A stretch of DNA of 64,000 nucleotides from Bacillus sp. SJS (GCF_000732485.2 NZ_JAQV02000026.1:1-64000); one strand, 5' to 3'. Positions 8,371 to 16,995 are shown, numbered from the stretch's first letter. Notes: a model not told the origin generated them from the sequence alone. Numbers and translations: made by a program.

Positions 8371-9381
8371 TTATTTTAAAATGGCTTTTTTCGTTGCCGG
8401 TCCCACTACCCCATCAGCTGTGAGACGGCTGGCCTTTTGAAAGGCGATAACGGCTTTTTCAGTGTTTGCGCCGAATATTCCATCAGTACCCCTTGTGTTG
8501 CATCCACGTGCAGTCAGTCTTTGCTGCAGCTCTTTTACTGCAGAGCCCTTGCTGCCTTTTCTTAGTGTTCCGCTGTTCGCAAGGGTAGTCCCGGGCTGCG
8601 AACTTGATCCATTTAGTGCACTCCATGTTTTGGGCCCAACAATTCCGTCTGCAGTAAGCCTCTTGCTCTTTTGGAAAGCACGAACAGCTTTATCTGTAGC
8701 AGGACCAAAAACACCGTCAATGCCCCCTGTGTTGAATCCAAGCTTTGTTAATTTGCGCTGAAGATCTGCTACTGCATCTCCTCTGCTTCCTATTTTAAGC
8801 GTATCTCCGGTAGTTCCGGTATTTCCGCCTGGCTTAACGTTGTATCCATAAGATTTGGCTATCGCACCAAAGGATTTCCCTGAGCTTGTAATAATGACGA
8901 CTGTATTGATTGGCACTTGACTATACAGCCATTCAACTTCATTATCATACATCCTGACACAGCCGCTGCTGACATATCCTCCAATTGAGCCTGGATTATT
9001 GTTACCGTGTATTCCATAAGTGGAACCGGATGTTCCTCGTGCATTAAACCCCATCCACCGATTACCAAGCGGGTTTCTTGGATCCCCTCTTGGAATATTT
9101 CCTTTATAATAAGGTCTGTTTATGATTTTCTGAACAATTTTGAATTTCCCTTCAGGTGTAAGGGACTGGCTTCTCCCTGTTCCTACTTTGAACACCCGTT
9201 TCAGCTTGCTGTCTTCGTAATAAGCAAGCTTGTTTGACGACTTATTTATGATGATAAACTTGGTTGCTGCTGCAGATGCACCCGGTATACCTGCCCAAAA
9301 GACAGAAGAAATACACTGCAAAACACAATAAGCCATTTCTTTAGCAAAAACCTCAACCCCCGGTTCAATTTTTTTAAACAT
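8371..9381 (-). CDS. L,D-transpeptidase (YkuD) with two C-terminal peptidoglycan-binding domains; start frameshifted
   Basis: The body is a secreted L,D-transpeptidase that forms 3-3 peptidoglycan cross-links or anchors proteins. A YkuD domain (about residues 40-165) has the catalytic signature HGNNN...SSGCVRM, with the cysteine nucleophile. Two PG_binding_1 repeats follow (each DGVFGPAT or DGIFGANT, then DGIVGPKTW or DGVVGPAT). The open frame's N terminus (MFKKIEPGVEVF) has no ribosome site and is a poor signal peptide. A good one, starting TTG at 9345-9347 and reading MLKKWLIVFCSVFLLSFG, lies in another frame and meets this frame around 9295-9303. The gene is therefore probably frameshifted by one base, or the sequence has an error. 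Another possible start is ATG at 9336. Confidence 0.85.
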   Translation of the reverse strand: MFKKIEPGVEVFAKEMAYCVLQCISSVFWAGIPGASAAATKFIIINKSSNKLAYYEDSKLKRVFKVGTGRSQSLTPEGKFKIVQKIINRPYYKGNIPRGDPRNPLGNRWMGFNARGTSGSTYGIHGNNNPGSIGGYVSSGCVRMYDNEVEWLYSQVPINTVVIITSSGKSFGAIAKSYGYNVKPGGNTGTTGDTLKIGSRGDAVADLQRKLTKLGFNTGGIDGVFGPATDKAVRAFQKSKRLTADGIVGPKTWSALNGSSSQPGTTLANSGTLRKGSKGSAVKELQQRLTARGCNTRGTDGIFGANTEKAVIAFQKASRLTADGVVGPATKKAILK

Positions 9382-9646
9382 TTATATCTATGCGCGGGCT
9401 AAGCAGAGAAGTTCCAATTTTACCAATTTAATATGTGAAATGGTAAAAAACAGATAATCCGGGGAATATCCTGTCGTTATTTCTATAATCATGATTTTTC
9501 GCATTAGATTTTGCTGAGAATTGAAGATAAATTTCCCCCTGAATGGAGGAGGAAAACAGCGGGTTTTCTCAAAATAATAAGAATAGCTTTTTGTGTTATG
9601 AAAAAGTGCTGGACTCCTGCAGGAACTGGATGATAAAAAGCCTGTG

Positions 9647-9880
9647 ATGAACAGAGTTGATCAGCGCGAAAAACTTAAAAAGGTGGTTAATGACATGATT
9701 CAGGAATTTACTTTACAGCAGCTTGCAGAAGGTTTGCCAAAATCAGTATTGAATGCTTCGGATAGAGATTTAGAAGGTTTCCAAAAAATTATCGAAGAAA
9801 CGATTAAGCTTAGGGAAGGGCATAAAAACTTGCAAAAGATGATAAAAAGCTATTCCACTTCTGTAATCCAGCGATCTTAA
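9647..9880 (+). CDS. Small helical protein, unknown function
   Basis: A 77-residue, highly charged, probably all-helical protein (MNRVDQREKLKKVVNDMIQEF..., then LEGFQKIIEETIKLREG). No signal peptide or membrane segment is visible and I do not recognise it. There is no good ribosome site at the ATG (or at the GTG just before it). The protein-like frame continues upstream without a start. A GGAGGAGG site at 9545-9552 and an open segment in another frame suggest the true N terminus has been lost to a frameshift near 9613-9620. Confidence 0.5.
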   Translation: MNRVDQREKLKKVVNDMIQEFTLQQLAEGLPKSVLNASDRDLEGFQKIIEETIKLREGHKNLQKMIKSYSTSVIQRS

Positions 9881-10046
9881 GTTTTCAATTATCGGCCTTT
9901 TCATAAGGCTTTTTTCTTTTTCCTCAGACTTTACTAGCTTTTTCTTACTGAATTTTCTATCTATTGGAAAAATACTTCGTGCTAACCCTCCCTAATTCCT
10001 ATATAAATAAATTATAGATAGAAAAATAATAGAAGGGGGCAATGAC

Positions 10047-12440
10047 ATGCAAGCAAATACTCCGTTGGAGATAAAGAAAAAGCGTCCGTTAAGAAAATGG
10101 CTTCTCATAAGCCTTTCTGTTTTTGCCCTGCTGCTTATTTCAGGCGTTATTTTTGTAAACGTTTACACTAATAGAAGTCTGCCAAAGCTGTCCGGAGAAA
10201 CAGTCATTGCAGGACTTACACAGGAAACGGTGGTTACTAGAGATCAGGAGGGTGTGCCTCATATAAAAGCGGGCAGTGAAAAAGACCTGTATATGGCTCA
10301 AGGATACATCCAGGCTCAGGACCGGCTTTTCCAAATGGATTTGAGCCGAAGACAAGCCTCCGGTATGCTGAGCGAAGTAGTTGGAGAGGCCACCATAGAC
10401 CGTGATAAATTTTTCAGAACGCTTGGGTTAAGGCGGGCAGCACAGGCGTCCCTATCGGCTTATGATCAAGAGTCTCTTCAAGTTCTTCAGTGGTTTGCAG
10501 ATGGGGTCAATGCGTATATAAAGGAGGCAAAAAAAGAGGGAAAACTTCCACTGGAGTTTACTCTGCTTGGATACGAGCCTTCCAAGTGGACCCCACTTGA
10601 CTCCCTTACAATCGGAAAATATATGGCGTTTGATTTAGGCGGGCATTGGCAGGGACAGGCGTTTCGTTATTGGGCGATGGATCATCTTTCAAAAGAAGAA
10701 GCACTTGAGCTTTTTCCAAGTTATCCAAAGGATGCTCCTGCTATCCTCTCAAGCTACAAAAATATAAAGCTCGATATTCAGGATACGTTTGCAAGTGCCG
10801 TCATTCCACGCGAATTTAACGGAAGCAACAACTGGGTTGTGAGCGGGAAGAAAACCGTTACAGGCAAGCCTCTTTTAGCTGATGATCCTCATCTCGGGCT
10901 GGCCACGCCATCCATCTGGTATCAGATGCACCTCACCTCTCCATCCCAGAATGTGAGTGGGGTCATTTTTGCAGGTGTTCCCGGGATCATTCTCGGACAT
11001 AACGAGAAAATTGCATGGGGTGTAACGAATACGGGCCCCGACGTACAGGATCTGTACATTGAGAAACGCAGTCCGCAAGATGATTCAAAGTTCCTCCATA
11101 ACGGAAAATGGGAACAGGCGAAGATAATAAAAGAACCCATTGCTGTTAAAGGCAAAAAAACCATTCCCTATGAAGTGACAGAAACGAGGCATGGTCCTGT
11201 CATTTCCGAGTTTTCATTAGATCAGAAAAAAGATACGGTTCTTGCGATGAAATGGACCGCGTTGATGCCAAGCACAGAACTGCAGGCTGTTCTTAACATG
11301 AACCGTGCTCAAAACTGGAATGAATTCGAAAAGGCATTGGAAGGATTCCACGTTCCAACTCAAAATTTCGTTTTTGCCGGCCAGGATGGAACAATCGCTT
11401 ACAAAGCAAACGGGAAAATTCCAATCCGCAAAAATGGGGACGGACTGCTTCCTGTTCCAGGCTGGACAGATGATTATGAATGGACCGGTTTCATTCCATG
11501 GGATCAGCTCCCGCGAAGCGTGAATCCGGAGGAAGGCTTTCTGGCAACTGCCAATAACAAAGTCATAGATGACCGTTATCCATACCATATCAGTCATCAC
11601 TGGGCACAGCCATATCGGTATATGAGGATTGAGGAGTTTTTAACTAGCAAAGAAAAGCTGACTGTAAATGACATGAAGAAACTTCAGATGGATCAAAAGG
11701 ATCTTTATGCAAGAGAATTTGTTCCTTCATTCCTTAAAGCACTCAAAGAACAAAAACTCACATCACAGGAAAAAGAAGCCCTTTCCCTTCTTGAGAACTG
11801 GAATTACGAGGATAACCCTGAATACGGTGCCCCACTCATCTTCCATTTATGGATGAAAGAACTTCCAAGGGTTCTGTTTGCGGATAAAATCCCTGAGAAA
11901 ATGGATGAACTATTTGAGGGGAAACAGCAGGCGGTTGATGAATTATTGCGAAAAGCATTAGACGGAGAAAAATCGGTTTGGATTGAAGAAAAAGGAGGAA
12001 TCCAAAACGTTCTGCACTCCTCTTTGAAAAACGTCCTTGCTGCCATTCAAGATCAATACGGCAAAGATCCAAAAGCATGGAAATGGGGGGACTATCATCA
12101 GGTTTATTTCGCCCACCCGCTCTCCTCAGCTTCACCTGTACTCGAGTGGGTTTTCAACAGGCAAAAGCCCCTCCCTGTCGGAGGCAGCCAGGTGACGGTT
12201 CAAGCGGCTGCTTATGAAGAAAATGGAGTAGTTGATCATGGTGCTCCATGGCGTTTCGTAGCTGACCTTTCTGATTTGTCAAAGGCTTATCACAATAACA
12301 GTCCCGGGCAGTCCGGGCATTTCAGGAGCGAATGGTACAGCAATCAGCTAAAAAACTGGGTAGAAGGAACGTATCATGAAACCTCGCTGACCAGTTACGG
12401 TTCAAAAAAAGACGTACTGAAACTGGAACCGGGAAAGTAA
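10047..12440 (+). CDS. Penicillin acylase family amidohydrolase, membrane-anchored
   Basis: A 797-residue Ntn-hydrolase precursor. Family members cut themselves into alpha and beta chains, and the beta chain's new N-terminal Ser attacks amide bonds (beta-lactam acylation, N-acyl-homoserine lactones and others). The nucleophile is Ser260 in FNGSNNWVVSG, with the expected preceding Gly. The GYIQAQDRLFQMDLSRR block (about 86-102) is typical of the alpha chain. An N-terminal hydrophobic helix (about 17-38) indicates export and anchoring. AGAAGGGGGC precedes the ATG. It is a single-gene transcript ending in a strong terminator. The natural substrate is unknown; quorum-signal or peptidoglycan-related amides are possible. 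Confidence 0.92.
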   Translation: MQANTPLEIKKKRPLRKWLLISLSVFALLLISGVIFVNVYTNRSLPKLSGETVIAGLTQETVVTRDQEGVPHIKAGSEKDLYMAQGYIQAQDRLFQMDLSRRQASGMLSEVVGEATIDRDKFFRTLGLRRAAQASLSAYDQESLQVLQWFADGVNAYIKEAKKEGKLPLEFTLLGYEPSKWTPLDSLTIGKYMAFDLGGHWQGQAFRYWAMDHLSKEEALELFPSYPKDAPAILSSYKNIKLDIQDTFASAVIPREFNGSNNWVVSGKKTVTGKPLLADDPHLGLATPSIWYQMHLTSPSQNVSGVIFAGVPGIILGHNEKIAWGVTNTGPDVQDLYIEKRSPQDDSKFLHNGKWEQAKIIKEPIAVKGKKTIPYEVTETRHGPVISEFSLDQKKDTVLAMKWTALMPSTELQAVLNMNRAQNWNEFEKALEGFHVPTQNFVFAGQDGTIAYKANGKIPIRKNGDGLLPVPGWTDDYEWTGFIPWDQLPRSVNPEEGFLATANNKVIDDRYPYHISHHWAQPYRYMRIEEFLTSKEKLTVNDMKKLQMDQKDLYAREFVPSFLKALKEQKLTSQEKEALSLLENWNYEDNPEYGAPLIFHLWMKELPRVLFADKIPEKMDELFEGKQQAVDELLRKALDGEKSVWIEEKGGIQNVLHSSLKNVLAAIQDQYGKDPKAWKWGDYHQVYFAHPLSSASPVLEWVFNRQKPLPVGGSQVTVQAAAYEENGVVDHGAPWRFVADLSDLSKAYHNNSPGQSGHFRSEWYSNQLKNWVEGTYHETSLTSYGSKKDVLKLEPGK

Positions 12441-12449
12441 TTAGATGGT

Positions 12450-12486
12450 GTCATGCATCCTGAAAAAGAGATGCATGACTTTTTTA
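12450..12486 (+). terminator. Terminator of the penicillin acylase gene
   Basis: GTCATGCATC pairs perfectly with GATGCATGAC and is followed by six T. Confidence 0.9.
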
Positions 12487-12545
12487 AAATCAGCCGATAA
12501 ACCCAATCTCAAAAAGAATACCCAACTATTCTCCTAAAATCTATA

Positions 12546-12574
12546 TTGACATTGAAATTCATTCTCACTATTAT
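12546..12574 (+). promoter_or_regulatory. Promoter of the FTR1 iron permease gene
   Basis: TTGACA (12546-12551) and TATTAT (12569-12574) are spaced by 17 bp. The promoter is overlapped on both sides by the Fur-type inverted repeat described separately. Confidence 0.75.
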
Positions 12575-12594
12575 ATAAATGAGAATGAATTTCA
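12553..12594 (+). promoter_or_regulatory. Fur operator: two boxes in perfect inverted repeat
   Basis: TGAAATTCATTCTCA (12553-12567) and TGAGAATGAATTTCA (12580-12594) are exact reverse complements. Each matches the Bacillus Fur 7-1-7 consensus TGATAATNATTATCA at 11 of 14 defined positions. They lie in the promoter spacer and just past the -10, so Fur-iron binding should block transcription of the iron permease. Confidence 0.85.
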
Positions 12595-12620
12595 TTATAA
12601 TTTACGGGGGGATGGCATAT

Positions 12621-13334
12621 ATGTGGTCGAGTTTATTTCTTGCATTACGCGAAGGGCTGGAAGCAGCACTCATTATCGGAATTATTTTAATACATACAAC
12701 CCGAATTAATCGGCACGATCTTAAATCATCCGTCTACCTTGGAGCAGGTATCGGATTGATTGTCAGCATAATCGGCGGACTGATCGTTTTTTCCGGCGCT
12801 CAGGAGATGGAAGGCTCTTCTGAAGAACTGTTCGAAGGAATCATGATGCTGGCAGCGTCCGGACTCATCGCTTACTTTATTTTATGGCTGCACCGGAACA
12901 GCGATGTAAGTAATTCGGTTACGTCTAAAGTTTCTTCCAATGCATCAAAAATCAGTTTGTTTATTTTGGCTTTTCTTTCCGTATTCAGAGAGGGCCTCGA
13001 ACTGATGATCTTTAATCTTACCCAGATCTCACATCACGCAGGATTGATTGCTGCAGGAAATATCCTAGGGATTGTTCTTGCTGTGGCCACCACGATCGTA
13101 CTATTTAAAACAGCGGTGAAACTGAACTTATCTGTTCTATTCAAAGTACTCGGTGTTGTTCTGATTTTCCTTGGAGCCGAAATGTTTGGAGAAAGCCTTT
13201 TGAAATTTTATGAGGACGGCGGAGAATTATTGGAGAAAGCAGGCTTTGCCCTATTTATGCTTCCTTCTCTTTACATCCTTTTGAAGGATGATATAAAAAG
13301 AATGAGAGTAACCCGCAAGCAGGCGGACGTGTGA
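12621..13334 (+). CDS. FTR1 family iron permease (EfeU-like)
   Basis: A 237-residue membrane protein with about seven helices. It has the two REGLE iron-binding motifs of high-affinity iron permeases: ALREGLEAAL near residues 8-17 and VFREGLELMIF in the middle. FTR1/EfeU moves ferric iron across the membrane, usually after oxidation by a partner. No EfeO or EfeB partner gene is adjacent. The start at 12621 is chosen because GGGGGG lies nine bases upstream; an ATG at 12612 sits directly on the G run, and one at 12579 lies inside the Fur box. Control by Fur is indicated by the operator. Confidence 0.92.
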   Translation: MWSSLFLALREGLEAALIIGIILIHTTRINRHDLKSSVYLGAGIGLIVSIIGGLIVFSGAQEMEGSSEELFEGIMMLAASGLIAYFILWLHRNSDVSNSVTSKVSSNASKISLFILAFLSVFREGLELMIFNLTQISHHAGLIAAGNILGIVLAVATTIVLFKTAVKLNLSVLFKVLGVVLIFLGAEMFGESLLKFYEDGGELLEKAGFALFMLPSLYILLKDDIKRMRVTRKQADV

Positions 13335-13368
13335 AATAAAAAACCACCAAACACAGATCGTTATTGAA

Positions 13369-13396
13369 AAACAGCCGGGTCCCCCCGGCTGTTTTC
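13369..13396. terminator. Bidirectional terminator between FTR1 and VOC genes
   Basis: ACAGCCGGG / CCCGGCTGT stem with flanking A and T runs, placed between convergent genes. Confidence 0.85.
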
Positions 13397-13402
13397 TTTC
13401 GT

Positions 13403-13786
13403 TTAGCAATTAGCAATCATGATTACATTTCCGTCAGGATCCTGTATATTGAACCATGCTGTTTCTCCCGCCCATTCCAGTTCTCTTACAATCTTAATTT
13501 CTTTGTTTTTCACAAAAGCATAAGCCTCCTCTATTTCAGGAGCATAAAGATTGAAAATCGGGTTCCCGCTGATGCTTTCTTTAAATTGAGCATCAAAGCT
13601 GTGATCATCCAAGGTGAGAGAGGTTGTTCCATTGATAGGGATGTTGCAGACTGGCGAATGAACCTTGTCCAAATCTGCTTCCTGCCCGAGCAGGTCAAAA
13701 TACCATGCTACAGATGCCTTTAAATTCTTCACATGAACAAATACACCATTCATTTGATTCTTAATTGGGACTGCCGCAGCTTTCAT
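13403..13786 (-). CDS. VOC family (glyoxalase/bleomycin-resistance fold) protein
   Basis: A 127-residue single VOC domain: MNGVFVHVKNLKASVAWYFDLLG at the start, GNPIFNLYAPEIEEAYAFVKNKEIKIV in the middle, and FNIQDPDGNVIMI at the end. The family includes dioxygenases, glyoxalases and resistance proteins; the DPDGN turn is diagnostic but the substrate is not. The start at 13786 has GGGGAGG eight bases upstream; a methionine at 13795 lies directly on that site. The gene is transcribed alone, between two bidirectional terminators. Confidence 0.85.
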   Translation of the reverse strand: MKAAAVPIKNQMNGVFVHVKNLKASVAWYFDLLGQEADLDKVHSPVCNIPINGTTSLTLDDHSFDAQFKESISGNPIFNLYAPEIEEAYAFVKNKEIKIVRELEWAGETAWFNIQDPDGNVIMIANC

Positions 13787-13843
13787 TTTTATCATCCTCC
13801 CCACATTTTAGTACCATTTTATCCCTTTATTTTACCAAAAGAA

Positions 13844-13881
13844 AGAAGCAAAGATCCTTCATTTAAAGGATCTTTGCTTCT
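13844..13881. terminator. Bidirectional terminator after the feo operon
   Basis: AGAAGCAAAGATCCTT pairs with AAGGATCTTTGCTTCT over 16 bp, followed by TTTTT on the plus strand. It lies 17 bp after the feoB-C stop. Confidence 0.85.
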
Positions 13882-13897
13882 TTTTAATCACTACTCC

Positions 13898-15283
13898 TTA
13901 AACCCATCCAAACAGAAAGGCCGCCTGAGCAAGAATAAATGTCACAGCGATGGCTATAACGGTCGGGATGATAAAAGACATGAACGTCCATTTTTTGCTT
14001 TTTGTTTCCTTATATATATTGATGAGTGTCGTGCCGCACGGGAAGTGAAGAAGCGAGAACAGCATCATATTTAAAGCTGTTAGCCACGTCCAGCCGTGAT
14101 CAAGGAAAATTTGCTTTAAATCCATCAGATTATCCACTTCCGTAAGAGATCCGGTCGAAAGATAACCCATTAAAAGAACAGGCAATACGATTTCATTAGC
14201 CGGCAAGCCGATCAGGAATGCCGCTAAAATGTAGCCATCCATTCCAAGCATTTTTCCAAAAGGATCAAGGAAGTTAACGAAGTACATCAGAATACTTGTA
14301 TCCCCGATAAATACATTTGCAAGAATCCATGTAAGCATGGCTGCCGGTGCCGCAATCTTTACCGCTCTCATCAGAACAGAAATCGAACGGGTTAATGAAG
14401 CCCGGACCACAGTATCCCATACTTTTGGTTTTCGGTATGGCGGAAGTTCCAGGGTGTAATGAGTTGGAACGCCTTTCAAAGCGGTTTTTGATAAGACAAA
14501 GGAAACGAAAAAAGTAACGATAACTCCAAATAATACGATTCCGACAATGACAGCTGTTGTGACAAGTGAAGCCCAGCCTCCTGTAAACCCAGCTGCCATG
14601 AATAGGGATGAAAGGATAATAAGCGTTCCCCAGCGTCCGTTGCATGGCACAAAGTTATTCGTTAAGATCGCTAGCATCCGCTCTCTGGGAGATTCAATGA
14701 TTCGGGTAGACATCATAGCAGCGGCGTTGCACCCAAATCCCATCGCCATCGTCAAAGACTGCTTTCCATGGGCTCCAACCTGTTTGAAAATGCGATCCAT
14801 GTTAAAAGCCACGCGCGGAAGGTATCCGAAGTTTTCAAGCAGGGCGAACACCGGAAAGAAAATCGCCATAGGCGGCAGCATCACACTGATTACCCAAGTC
14901 GTTCCCCGGAACAGACCAAGTACCAATATTCCGTATAGCCACTCAGGTGCCCCCATCCACTGGAAGAAAATTGTTAAGTACCCTTCAATCCAGCTGAAGA
15001 ATTCACCAAGCATGGAGGATGGCACATTGGCTCCTGCAATCGTTAAATAAAAAACTGCCCCGAGCATGATCAGCATGATCGGAAATCCAAAAATCGGTGA
15101 TGTCAGAACAGCATCCAGTTTTTCAGTCCGAACATCTTCTTTTGTTTTACTAAACGTAACGGTCCTTGCACAAAGCTCCTTGCTTTTTTCATGAAGACTC
15201 TGAACAATCTCATCGCGTATCTCAGCAGACGATATGTCTCTTGCCTCGTTTAATACTTTGTCAAACTGGATACTTAAGTCCAC
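13898..15283 (-). CDS. feoB: Ferrous iron transporter FeoB, membrane-permease half (split gene)
   Basis: A 461-residue protein corresponding to the C-terminal membrane part of FeoB, with two Gate (nucleoside-recognition) domains. The FeoB-typical FSWIEGYL..., GTTWVISVMLPP and GFGCNAAAMMSTRIIESPRERMLAILTNNFVPCNGR stretches are present; the last carries the conserved Cys residues proposed for iron passage. The G domain is encoded by a separate upstream gene, overlapping by 23 bp in another frame. This half has its own AAAAGGAGGAG site eight bases before a GTG start, so the split looks natural rather than a sequencing error. Last gene of feoA - feoB(G) - feoB(M). Confidence 0.9.
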   Translation of the reverse strand: MDLSIQFDKVLNEARDISSAEIRDEIVQSLHEKSKELCARTVTFSKTKEDVRTEKLDAVLTSPIFGFPIMLIMLGAVFYLTIAGANVPSSMLGEFFSWIEGYLTIFFQWMGAPEWLYGILVLGLFRGTTWVISVMLPPMAIFFPVFALLENFGYLPRVAFNMDRIFKQVGAHGKQSLTMAMGFGCNAAAMMSTRIIESPRERMLAILTNNFVPCNGRWGTLIILSSLFMAAGFTGGWASLVTTAVIVGIVLFGVIVTFFVSFVLSKTALKGVPTHYTLELPPYRKPKVWDTVVRASLTRSISVLMRAVKIAAPAAMLTWILANVFIGDTSILMYFVNFLDPFGKMLGMDGYILAAFLIGLPANEIVLPVLLMGYLSTGSLTEVDNLMDLKQIFLDHGWTWLTALNMMLFSLLHFPCGTTLINIYKETKSKKWTFMSFIIPTVIAIAVTFILAQAAFLFGWV

Positions 15284-15977
15284 GTGTCAGCTCCTCCTTT
15301 TGCGCCATACGGCCTTTTAATTCATCCAAAAGGGATTCATCTCCATCCAGCAGTCTCAGGGCAACCCATCTTGCAGAGAGGTCATCGTCAATGAGCGGAC
15401 GGACAAGCGGTTCGATTTTGCTGATTTTTTCCTCAATAGCCGTATGATAGCTAATCAGGGCCGGCTGACATTGGATGATCCCTTTCACAAGCCGGTCCAT
15501 CGTATCAAACAGCAGTGGAAATCCCGTTTTATTGCGTGCTGATATTTTTACAACCGGCACTCCAAGTCTTCTTGTCAGCTGCTGCTCATTAATACTGATG
15601 CCCCGCTTCGCCGCTTCATCAATTAAATTGACGCAAACAATAACGTTCGTTGTCATTTCAAGCACTTGAAGAGCGAGATTCATATTCCGTTCAAGTGATG
15701 TTGCATCGAGTACCACTAATGTAATATCCGGCTTTTCAAAGACGATATAATTCCTCGCAACTTCTTCATCCTTTGAATTTGAGAAAAGAGAATAGGTCCC
15801 GGGAAGATCAATGAGCTTATACGTTTCGCCCTTATGCTGCATCGTTCCTTCTGCCATATCAACGGTTTTTCCAGCCCAGTTTCCTGTGTGCTGCTTCAGA
15901 CCGGTCAAAGCGTTGAACAGGGTGCTTTTCCCGGTATTGGGATTTCCGGCTAATGCGACTCTGTACACATTATTCAT
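15261..15977 (-). CDS. feoB: FeoB GTPase half (split gene)
   Basis: A 238-residue protein equal to the cytosolic N-terminal part of FeoB. G1 is GNPNTGKSTLFN (about residues 11-22). The switch region has LKQHTGNWAGKTVD. G3 is DLPGTYSLF, G4 is NLID, and G5 lies around ISARNKTG. A helical GDI-like region follows and stops at KYPV, where an ordinary FeoB would continue into the membrane. The ATG overlaps the end of feoA by 8 bp and AAGGAGAG precedes it. It presumably gates the membrane half encoded next. Confidence 0.92.
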   Translation of the reverse strand: MNNVYRVALAGNPNTGKSTLFNALTGLKQHTGNWAGKTVDMAEGTMQHKGETYKLIDLPGTYSLFSNSKDEEVARNYIVFEKPDITLVVLDATSLERNMNLALQVLEMTTNVIVCVNLIDEAAKRGISINEQQLTRRLGVPVVKISARNKTGFPLLFDTMDRLVKGIIQCQPALISYHTAIEEKISKIEPLVRPLIDDDLSARWVALRLLDGDESLLDELKGRMAQKEELTRGLKYPV

Positions 15978-16221
15978 GAGTGATCAACTCTCCTTCAATT
16001 CTCATACTCTCTTCTTTTCGAAGGGCAATCGTCGTTTGGCTGACTCGAAAGGCAATGGGATCGCCAAGCGGACTTCTGCGGACTACCTTCACCACTGCTC
16101 CAGGGACAAAGCCTAAATCAAGAAGTCTTCTGCGCATCACTCCTTCAAGGGAAAGTGAAGTAATTTTTAAGGTATCCCCTTTATTCGCTTGGTATAGACA
16201 AACTGTTTTAGTATTGGTCAT
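15970..16221 (-). CDS. feoA: FeoA, SH3-like accessory protein of ferrous iron uptake
   Basis: An 83-residue FeoA-domain protein: GDTLKITSLSLEGVMRRRLLDLGFVPGAVVKVVRRSPLGDPIAFRVSQTTIALRKEE covers the complete SH3-like fold with the conserved LGF.PG and P.GDP motifs. It interacts with FeoB and is needed for ferrous iron uptake. First gene of the operon; AGGGTG precedes the ATG. A clear promoter lies 50 bp upstream. Confidence 0.94.
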   Translation of the reverse strand: MTNTKTVCLYQANKGDTLKITSLSLEGVMRRRLLDLGFVPGAVVKVVRRSPLGDPIAFRVSQTTIALRKEESMRIEGELITHE

Positions 16222-16270
16222 TTATTTTTCACCCTAACTAGTTTTTTTACCTAGCGCAACTTTTTCTTTT

Positions 16271-16309
16271 ATCATATGATTCTATTTTTAAAATGTCAAT
16301 TGTCATTCT
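16271..16309 (-). promoter_or_regulatory. feo operon promoter with possible Fur site
   Basis: On the minus strand TTGACA (16294-16299) and TATGAT (16271-16276) are 17 bp apart. The -35 is embedded in AATGACAATTGACATT, a near palindrome, with GAGAATGACAAT in front that partly resembles a Fur box. The promoter is well supported; the operator reading is weaker. Confidence 0.7.
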
Positions 16310-16449
16310 CCATTGATGAAAGAAATTCTCTCCTGATAATGGGAGGATTACTGCTAAACTATTCGCCTATAAGCTAAAGAAATGAAACAATTTTATTCCT
16401 AATTCCGTTCCATATACAAGCAAGAAAAAAATTATTTGGGGTGAAAAAA

Positions 16450-16941
16450 ATGAAAAAATGGCAAAAAGCATCAACTGCTTCCGTATTAGCTCTCGGCATC
16501 CTTTCCTTTCCGCTCAGCTCAGCTCTTCCATTCTTTGAAGCCAGTACAGCTCAAGCCTCTGCAGCTTATACGTATGAGGTAACTGCAGGCAAATTAAACA
16601 TTCGGGCAGCAGCCAATACTCAGTCAAAAGTTCTAGGATCGTTGCGAAAGGGAGTAAAAATTGAAATACAGCGAATTACCACTTCTGGATGGGTCTCTTT
16701 TCAATATAAAGGCAAAATAGCTTATGCGAGTGCAAAATTCATGCTGCCAATAGCCGGAACAGGTGTTACTAAAACGAACCTGCATTTAAGAAAAAGTGCA
16801 GCCGCTTCTTCAGCAAGCCTCCTCGTTATTCCGGCTGGAAAAAAAGTAACCGTTCATGAATGGGCTGGTGATTGGGCACGAATTGATTACAACGGAACAA
16901 AAGGCTGGGCCAGTTCTAAATATTTGATGGGATTTGAATGA
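16450..16941 (+). CDS. Secreted protein with two bacterial SH3 domains
   Basis: A 163-residue exported protein. A long signal peptide (about residues 1-38, ending AQASA) is followed by two SH3b domains. The first is around LNIRAAANTQSKVLGSLRKG...WVSFQYKGKIAYASAKFM. The second is around LHLRKSAAASSASLLVIPAG...WARIDYNGTKGWASSKYL. SH3b pairs bind peptidoglycan; no catalytic domain is attached, so it is probably a wall-binding or inhibitory protein. The ATG at 16450 is preferred because GGGGTG lies seven bases upstream; the ORF also has a GTG within that site. Confidence 0.85.
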   Translation: MKKWQKASTASVLALGILSFPLSSALPFFEASTAQASAAYTYEVTAGKLNIRAAANTQSKVLGSLRKGVKIEIQRITTSGWVSFQYKGKIAYASAKFMLPIAGTGVTKTNLHLRKSAAASSASLLVIPAGKKVTVHEWAGDWARIDYNGTKGWASSKYLMGFE

Positions 16942-16964
16942 ACGATTTTAAACAAGGACACATA

Positions 16965-16995
16965 AAAACCGCATTCGAGGAGAATGCGGTTTTTG
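16965..16995. terminator. Terminator after the SH3 protein
   Basis: AAAACCGCATTC / GAATGCGGTTTT stem with a T-rich tail, 24 bp after the stop codon. Confidence 0.85.

Noticed and set aside
15261-15283. FeoB split as a sequencing frameshift
   Set aside because: The membrane half has its own strong ribosome site and GTG start within the overlap, and the G-domain half ends naturally, so a real gene split is more likely.
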